Source: CAYJFG01 sp051881695 (GTDB lineage Bacteria > Bacillota > Clostridia > Oscillospirales > Acutalibacteraceae). Taken from it: a stretch of 64,000 nucleotides of DNA. Positions 59,346-64,000 of the stretch are shown here, piece after piece. A program made the position numbers and the translations under genes. Within the stretch, counting starts at the first letter, position 1. Every line of letters starts with the position of its first letter. The stretch is from positions 7,167-71,166 of the forward strand of contig JBJEQJ010000042.1 in assembly GCA_051881695.1 (NCBI GenBank). The letters are read 5' to 3'. The notes beneath the pieces were generated by a model. It saw nothing but the letters and a program-made list of their open reading frames with translations, was not told the DNA's origin and searched no databases.

Positions 59346-60686
59346 ATGAGAAAAAAGAAAATTATGGTTTTGTCAGCTGTTTTGCTGGCGGCGGTGATTG
59401 CATTGAGCTGTTTTACAACGGCAGGGGCGGTGACGGTTGACCCCGGTATAAAAACTAAAAGCGATTACATATACTTTGGAAATATAGATTCCGAAACGCC
59501 GGTATATACTAAAAATGCAGACAAAAAATGTTACCCGGCGTCTACCGTTAAAATTATGACATATATTATTGTAAGCGAAAAGGTAACAGATTTTGAAAAC
59601 ACTATGGTTACGATAAAGCAGTCTGTGCTTGACGAGCTTTACGGTACGGAAAGCTCGCTTTCGGGACTTGAGAATTTTGTTGATGAAAAGCTTTCTGTGC
59701 TTGACCTTTTGTACTGTATGATGGTAAGCTCCGGCAATGACGCGGCGCTGGTGCTTGCAGATTATGTAAGCGGCGGAAATGTTGACAGCTTTGTAAAGCT
59801 TATGAATGACAAGGCAAAGGAGCTTGGACTTAAAAATACTAATTTTGTAAATCCGCACGGATTACACGACGAAAAACAGTATACTACGGCTGCCGATATG
59901 TACCGGATTACAAAGCATGCGATTTCTCTGCCGAAATTTATGGAGATCTGCAACACAACAAGCTATAAATTGGGCGATGATGACGAAAATACGCTTGTTA
60001 CAACTAATAAGCTGATAAACCCAAATGATGAAGAGGGCTATTACTACGAATATGCTAAGGGCATAAAGACCGGAACAACTGACGAGGCAGGCTTTTGCCT
60101 TGTATCTACTGCGGTTAAGGACGGCACGGCTTATATGTGCGTTGCAATGCACGCAGACTGCTACGACGAAAACGATGACTGGGCAGATAACGGTGCAATG
60201 CAGGATACAAAAAAGCTGTACGAGTGGGCATTTGATAATTTAACCCTGACGAAGGTAGTAGGTGAGCAGGACCCGGTATGCGAGCTTAAAATAAATTATT
60301 CCGAAAAGGATAAAATGTTTTTGGTTCCGGAGTATTCATACAGCGAGGTTCTTCCTGCAAATATGGATAAGGCAGATATAAGAATTGTGCCGAATGCACA
60401 GCAGTCGGTCGACGCACCGATAAAACAGGGCGAAATTGCAGGAACGGCAGACATTTACTATAAAGACCAAAAGCTTACAACCATTAATCTTATTGCAAGC
60501 GAAACTGCCGAAAAAAGCGAGCTTATCTACGGAATTACGCTTGTGAAGAATGTTCTTACTTCTCCGTGGTTTTTGGGTATTGCAGGCGTAGTTTTAGTGC
60601 TGTTTATAGTATATCTTGTGCTTATACGAAGCGTAGGCAAGGGTAAAAGGAAAAAGAGTAAATCTGATATTGATGTAGAACTGTAA
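59346..60686 (+). CDS. D-alanyl-D-alanine carboxypeptidase (PBP5/DacF family)
   Basis: 446 residues from the ATG at 59346, after AAAAGGGGAAG. Signal peptide about 1-32; S11 peptidase domain with S66-T-V-K69 (SxxK), S129-G-N131 (SxN) and K241-T-G243; C-terminal domain, then a membrane helix (about 415-437) and a basic tail (GKGRKKS-like). Trims the last D-Ala of peptidoglycan stem peptides. A real helix rather than an amphipathic tail anchors it here. Confidence 0.93.
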   Translation: MRKKKIMVLSAVLLAAVIALSCFTTAGAVTVDPGIKTKSDYIYFGNIDSETPVYTKNADKKCYPASTVKIMTYIIVSEKVTDFENTMVTIKQSVLDELYGTESSLSGLENFVDEKLSVLDLLYCMMVSSGNDAALVLADYVSGGNVDSFVKLMNDKAKELGLKNTNFVNPHGLHDEKQYTTAADMYRITKHAISLPKFMEICNTTSYKLGDDDENTLVTTNKLINPNDEEGYYYEYAKGIKTGTTDEAGFCLVSTAVKDGTAYMCVAMHADCYDENDDWADNGAMQDTKKLYEWAFDNLTLTKVVGEQDPVCELKINYSEKDKMFLVPEYSYSEVLPANMDKADIRIVPNAQQSVDAPIKQGEIAGTADIYYKDQKLTTINLIASETAEKSELIYGITLVKNVLTSPWFLGIAGVVLVLFIVYLVLIRSVGKGKRKKSKSDIDVEL

Positions 60687-60713
60687 TTATTATTTTAGAA
60701 ATTTTTTACAAAA

Positions 60714-60753
60714 AACACGGCAAAATTTCTTTACCGGAAAATTTGCCGTGTTA
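60714..60753 (+). terminator. terminator after the carboxypeptidase gene
   Basis: ACACGGCAAAATTTC / AAATTTGCCGTGT stem with small bulge; T-rich end. Confidence 0.8.
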
Positions 60754-60852
60754 TTATTTGGGTTATTTTCCTGTTTTTTGTGTATTGTGAGAAAATTTGA
60801 AAGCAATTTTTTGTGAAAGTAAACAATAAATTGCTGTATGTTAAAATGTTTA

Positions 60853-60881
60853 TTGAAGTTTTAAAATTTGTATAGTATAAT
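60853..60881 (+). promoter_or_regulatory. promoter of surface protein 1
   Basis: TTGAAG (60853-60858), 17-bp spacer, TATAAT (60876-60881); the same boxes and spacing as before surface protein 2. Confidence 0.75.
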
Positions 60882-60957
60882 ATTGGTACTGAAGTATAGG
60901 CGTAGTATAGCTGCTTCGGATTTTAAAAACTTTAATTTTTTAAGGAGGAAACAAAAA

Positions 60958-62814
60958 ATGTCCAAAAAAGTAATTAGCGTGCTTTTGGCTGCTGTACTTA
61001 TGGTATCCATGCTTTGTGTTGGCGCTGTTTCAGTTAGCGCAGCAGATAAGCTGGAGGGCAAAACAGTTTACTTTGAAGTTCCGGAAAGCTGGGGCGAATT
61101 AAAGACTGTATATTGCCACATCTGGGTAAACGGCGGCGAAGATTACGCAAAGTGGCAGACAAGAGAAGAAAAGATGAAAAAGGTAGAAGGCACAGACCGT
61201 ACCTTCTCTTTCAAAATCGCAAAATCACCTGCAGAGGGTGAAGCTGACTGGAACCTTATCATCTTCAGTATGTTTGGAAGTGAGCAGACCTATAACTCAA
61301 TTTTAAGCATTGAATGTGCAGGAGATACAGCTTATGTACTTCCTGATATGATTGAGAACCCTGAGGACTCAACAAAGGTTGCTTATGTAGCTGCATGGAA
61401 AAATGCTAAAAACTGCGGACCTAAGGTTGCAATCACAAGCTTAGGTAACGTAGTTGGTACAGCTTTCTTACCCGGTGAAACACCTCAGTCAATTTATGAC
61501 GCATGGGCAGAGAAGTTCTCAACAACCGATATGGTTAAGGACGAGGCTTTAACAGCTAAGATTATGAGCGAACTTGAAGCTTTATATGCACAGGCAAATC
61601 CACCGACAGAGGCTCCTCAGCCGACAGACGCTCCGGAACAGCCGACAGAGGCTCCTCAGCCGACAGAAGCTCCGGAACCTGTTCAGCCGACAGAGGCTCC
61701 GGAACAGCCGACAGATGCTCCGGAACAGCCGACAGATGCTCCGGAACAGCCGACAGACGCTCCGGAACAGCCGACAGAGCCTGCAACAGAATCTACAACA
61801 GATGCTTACGGCAGAACAAGAGGTATTCCTACACCTTGGAAATATAAGATGCCTGAAAGAGTAATTACAAACGGCCAGCCGGGTGATGAAGCTCATCCTG
61901 ATTGGAACGGCTACTACAAGATTTACTACTTTGAAGCACCTGAAGAATGGTTCGACAATGCAGACAAGAAGGAAGAGGGCTTTGAAATAGGCTTCTACTG
62001 GTACAACGGTACAGAAAGCGGTGCTGCATGGCCGGGCGAGCCTGCAACTAAGTTCTCAGATTATGTAGTTCAGCAGTATAAGGATCAAAATCCTGACGCT
62101 ACAGAAGAAGAGCTTGAAGCTGCAATAGCAGAAACAGAAGAAAACTGCGGAAATATCTACTTTGCATACGCTCCGTCCTATGCTCCGTTCATCATCTGGA
62201 ACAACGGCATTAACGGCGGATTACCGACAGACGAAAACTATGACGCTACAAAGGCTGCTGCTTCAAAGCAGACAGTTGATATTAACGTAGAGGATTCTAC
62301 CCTTTACGAAGATGTAAACGGTCATCCTGCTCTTGTTACAAGCGACTTCTGCGGTTGCATTGCTTTCTTCAACGGTGAAATGAAGACAGTTGAAAATCCG
62401 CTTACACATCAGGTACAGACAACATACCAGATTGCTTGGGAATACTTTAATCCTCTTACTCTTGACAGAGCAACAGAAGGCTTAAAGGATGAAAACGGTG
62501 AGTTCGTACTGTCAGAGCCTGACGAGTATGGCGATCAGTATCAGGTAAACCCGTTCTTCGATATGGACTACTCTTACATTCGTCCTGACGCAGCTAACGA
62601 GCCTGCTCCAAAGCCGGTTCCGCCGAGCGTTATGCCTACAGAAGAGCCTACAGACGGACCTACATCTGCTCCGTCAGGCAATAAGGGCGAAACACCTGCA
62701 AAGGGTACTGTAAACACAGCACAGGATGTTTCAATGTTTATTGTAATGTCCGGCATACTGCTTGCTGCTGCAGCTGCTGTAGTAATAGCACGCAGAAGAA
62801 AAATTGAGGGTTAA
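60958..62814 (+). CDS. Surface protein 1 with paralogous N-domain, PT-repeat linker and CBM26-like motif
   Basis: 618 residues from the ATG at 60958 after AAGGAGG. Signal peptide 1-30; N-terminal beta domain (about 33-205) shared with the next protein (VYCHxWxNGGxD, then a WQT motif); linker of PTEAPQ/PTDAPEQ repeats (about 216-279); second module (about 300-590) with FYWYNGTESGAAWPGEP, the AWPG being shared with the CBM26-like module of the amylase at 4.8 kb; C-terminal helix (about 592-612) and RRRK tail. It resembles a cell-surface carbohydrate-binding protein, perhaps for starch. No LPxTG and no dockerin. Ligand is inferred. Confidence 0.75.
   Translation: MSKKVISVLLAAVLMVSMLCVGAVSVSAADKLEGKTVYFEVPESWGELKTVYCHIWVNGGEDYAKWQTREEKMKKVEGTDRTFSFKIAKSPAEGEADWNLIIFSMFGSEQTYNSILSIECAGDTAYVLPDMIENPEDSTKVAYVAAWKNAKNCGPKVAITSLGNVVGTAFLPGETPQSIYDAWAEKFSTTDMVKDEALTAKIMSELEALYAQANPPTEAPQPTDAPEQPTEAPQPTEAPEPVQPTEAPEQPTDAPEQPTDAPEQPTDAPEQPTEPATESTTDAYGRTRGIPTPWKYKMPERVITNGQPGDEAHPDWNGYYKIYYFEAPEEWFDNADKKEEGFEIGFYWYNGTESGAAWPGEPATKFSDYVVQQYKDQNPDATEEELEAAIAETEENCGNIYFAYAPSYAPFIIWNNGINGGLPTDENYDATKAAASKQTVDINVEDSTLYEDVNGHPALVTSDFCGCIAFFNGEMKTVENPLTHQVQTTYQIAWEYFNPLTLDRATEGLKDENGEFVLSEPDEYGDQYQVNPFFDMDYSYIRPDAANEPAPKPVPPSVMPTEEPTDGPTSAPSGNKGETPAKGTVNTAQDVSMFIVMSGILLAAAAAVVIARRRKIEG
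61603..61790 (+). repeat. in-frame tandem repeat coding PTDAPEQ units
   Basis: Near-perfect 21-bp units (core CCGACAGAYGCTCCGGAACA), with 3-4 identical neighbours at 61710-61770 and shortened units before. Such repeats readily change copy number by slippage and give linkers of different length. Confidence 0.9.
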
Positions 62815-62851
62815 TTCTAACTTTTAATAAGCAAAACTAATTAACAGTTTT

Positions 62852-62879
62852 CCGTCCGGTGTAAAAACCGGACGGTTTT
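62852..62879 (+). terminator. terminator between the surface protein genes
   Basis: CCGTCCGGT / ACCGGACGG perfect 9-bp stem, 6-nt loop, TTTT. Confidence 0.9.
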
Positions 62880-62921
62880 GCTTTGATGGTGGTTATTTGT
62901 AAATAAATTTTCAAAAAGTGG

Positions 62922-62950
62922 TTGAAGTTTTTAATTTAATGTTGTATAAT
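62922..62950 (+). promoter_or_regulatory. promoter of surface protein 2
   Basis: TTGAAG (62922-62927), 17-bp spacer, TATAAT (62945-62950), followed by TACTGAAGT as in the first leader. Confidence 0.75.
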
Positions 62951-63011
62951 TACAATACTGAAGTGTGAACTTCACAAAATTACCTTTTAAATTTTAAGGA
63001 GGAAACAAGAA

Positions 63012-63842
63012 ATGTCCAAAAAAGTATTAAGCGTAATACTAGCAGCAGTTTTATTAGTTTCAATGGCTTGCATTGCCGGTGTAAGCGCAAGCGCAGCATC
63101 AGCAGGCGGCACAGTTTATGTTGAGTTACCGGAGCAGTGGGCAAAATCAGCTAAAACCGTATATTGCCATATGTGGGCAAACGGCGGTGACGATGTTTAT
63201 GCCTGGCAGACAAAGAACGAGAAGATGACACTCGTTGAGGGTAACAAGTACAGCTATGAAATCGCTCCGGGTACAGACGCTAACATGATTATCGTAAGCA
63301 CAAACACAGGCGTTCAGACATACGACCTTACATTTGGCGATGAGTGTATGGGCGATACAATCATTATCGATCCTTCTACACAGATTGAAAATGCTATTGA
63401 CTCTGAAAAGACAGCAGCAAGAGCTACATGGCAGAACAACAGCGATAAGTACGGTCCTCACATGGCTATCTCCAGTATCGGTAATGTTATCGGTGAAAAG
63501 TTAGCTCCGGGTGAAGACGGCGAAGCTTTACTTAACGCTTTCAAAACAAACTATTCTGATTTAGCTACTCCTGAGAAGATTGCTGAATTAAGAGCTAGTT
63601 TAGGTCTTCCGGCTGAGGGCGGCGAAGAGCCTGCAAGCAGTGAAGAGCCTGCAAGCAGCAACGGCGGCACATCTTCAGCAGCAAACAGCACAGGTTCTAC
63701 AGCAAGCACATCTTCAGCTTCCGGCACAAGCTCAGGTGCTACAACTACAGGTGACGAAACACCTTATGTTGTTCTTGGTGTAATCCTGGTTGCAGCATTA
63801 GGCGTTATCGTATTAGCTTCCAGAAAGAGAGTTACAGAATAA
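63012..63842 (+). CDS. Surface protein 2, paralogue of surface protein 1
   Basis: 276 residues. Signal peptide 1-30; one N-terminal domain (about 33-190) paralogous to that of the upstream protein, with YCHMWANGGDDVYAWQT and a shared ISSIGNVIGEKLAPGE segment; Ser/Thr-rich linker; C-terminal helix (about 250-270) and basic tail (ASRKRVTE). It lacks the PT repeats and the second module. GGAGGAAACAAGAA and the first codons are almost the same as in the neighbour, showing a duplication including control regions. Binding function unknown. Confidence 0.75.
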   Translation: MSKKVLSVILAAVLLVSMACIAGVSASAASAGGTVYVELPEQWAKSAKTVYCHMWANGGDDVYAWQTKNEKMTLVEGNKYSYEIAPGTDANMIIVSTNTGVQTYDLTFGDECMGDTIIIDPSTQIENAIDSEKTAARATWQNNSDKYGPHMAISSIGNVIGEKLAPGEDGEALLNAFKTNYSDLATPEKIAELRASLGLPAEGGEEPASSEEPASSNGGTSSAANSTGSTASTSSASGTSSGATTTGDETPYVVLGVILVAALGVIVLASRKRVTE

Positions 63843-63877
63843 TTTATTCTGAATAACACTTTACTAAAAGAACTACT

Positions 63878-63909
63878 AAGGACCGCAGTGGAAACTGCGG
63901 TCCTTTTTA
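63878..63909 (+). terminator. terminator after surface protein 2
   Basis: AGGACCGCAG / CTGCGGTCCT perfect 10-bp stem, 6-nt loop, T5. Confidence 0.92.
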
Positions 63910-63914
63910 GGTTA

Positions 63915-64000
63915 AGGGGAAAATCCGCAACCTTAAGCCGTTCTCCCCTTTAACAAGGGAGGCAAGAAAAAGTCCCCCTTGTCCAAAAGGGGGATGTCAG
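63915..64000. repeat. intergenic repeat of the AGGGGGATGTCAG type (cut by the window edge)
   Basis: GC-rich blocks CTCCCCTTT, AACAAGGGAGGC, GTCCCCCTTGTCC and AAGGGGGATGTCAG form several overlapping inverted repeats. The look is that of short interspersed repeats common between genes in gut Firmicutes; only one, incomplete copy is in the window. Confidence 0.5.

Noticed and set aside
61562..61896. antisense ORFs rich in Arg, Leu and Ser
   Set aside because: They are mirror frames of the PT-repeat coding region with no ribosome sites.

Overview
The window looks like a low-GC Gram-positive gut anaerobe of the Clostridia, most likely the Ruminococcus bromii side of Ruminococcus. The clues are a secreted alpha-amylase with a CBM26-like starch-binding module and a C-terminal type I dockerin (amylosome style), sporulation genes (spoIIID, ytaF), the hrcA-grpE-dnaK-dnaJ order with a CIRCE operator, a split transketolase, a class I two-subunit fumarase and Firmicutes-type sigma-A promoters. 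The species is an inference; no rRNA is present.

Layout. 1-9.7 kb: end of an FAD oxidoreductase, a membrane nucleotide-sugar 4,6-dehydratase, glmS, the dockerin amylase and an EF-G-like GTPase with a short upstream ORF. 9.7-14.3 kb (minus strand): ABC exporter, AlkD-like repair protein and the wreck of a MmcQ/YjbR gene, then tRNA-Thr, a 49-residue membrane protein and rpsT. 14.4-21 kb: ytaF, then a divergent glycan cluster (two four-helix EamA proteins, hexapeptide acyltransferase, NAD-epimerase, ATP-grasp ligase, ArnC-like glycosyltransferase; opposite strand WecE-like aminotransferase). 21-30 kb: DUF554 protein, two small membrane proteins, the heat-shock operon, tRNA-Leu, rplM-rpsI, spoIIID. 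30.5-37.8 kb: ECF sigma/anti-sigma pair, a response regulator and histidine kinase separated by a 107-bp tandem repeat, HtrA protease, XRE regulator. 37.9-53.3 kb: fumarase, a DUF815 ATPase, a binding-protein/peptidoglycan-binding fusion, an NSS transporter, an MntA-HepT module with a frameshifted toxin, birA, an ECF vitamin transporter subunit with coaX, split transketolase, Nif3-like protein, serC-serA, tcdA. 53.4-59.2 kb: tRNA-Arg, a truncated plus a complete tRNA-Pro, iron alcohol dehydrogenase, sbcCD. 59.3-64 kb: D,D-carboxypeptidase and two paralogous surface proteins with near-identical promoters and leaders, ending in a repeat.

How the parts work together. Most of the window is housekeeping. 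Three systems stand out. First, the glycan cluster reads like a Gram-positive counterpart of the Arn lipid-carrier pathway: make an amino sugar, acylate or aminoacylate it, load it on a lipid carrier, flip it with an ArnE/F-like pair. Second, the dockerin amylase and the two paralogous surface proteins (one with an AWPG motif shared with the amylase's CBM26) suggest cell-surface starch handling. Third, there are several unusual regulatory or repeat structures: a promoter-driven partial tRNA-Pro with a terminator-like hairpin ahead of the real tRNA, tandem repeats inside a two-component locus, and palindromes in the promoters of the sigma-factor and vitamin-transporter genes.
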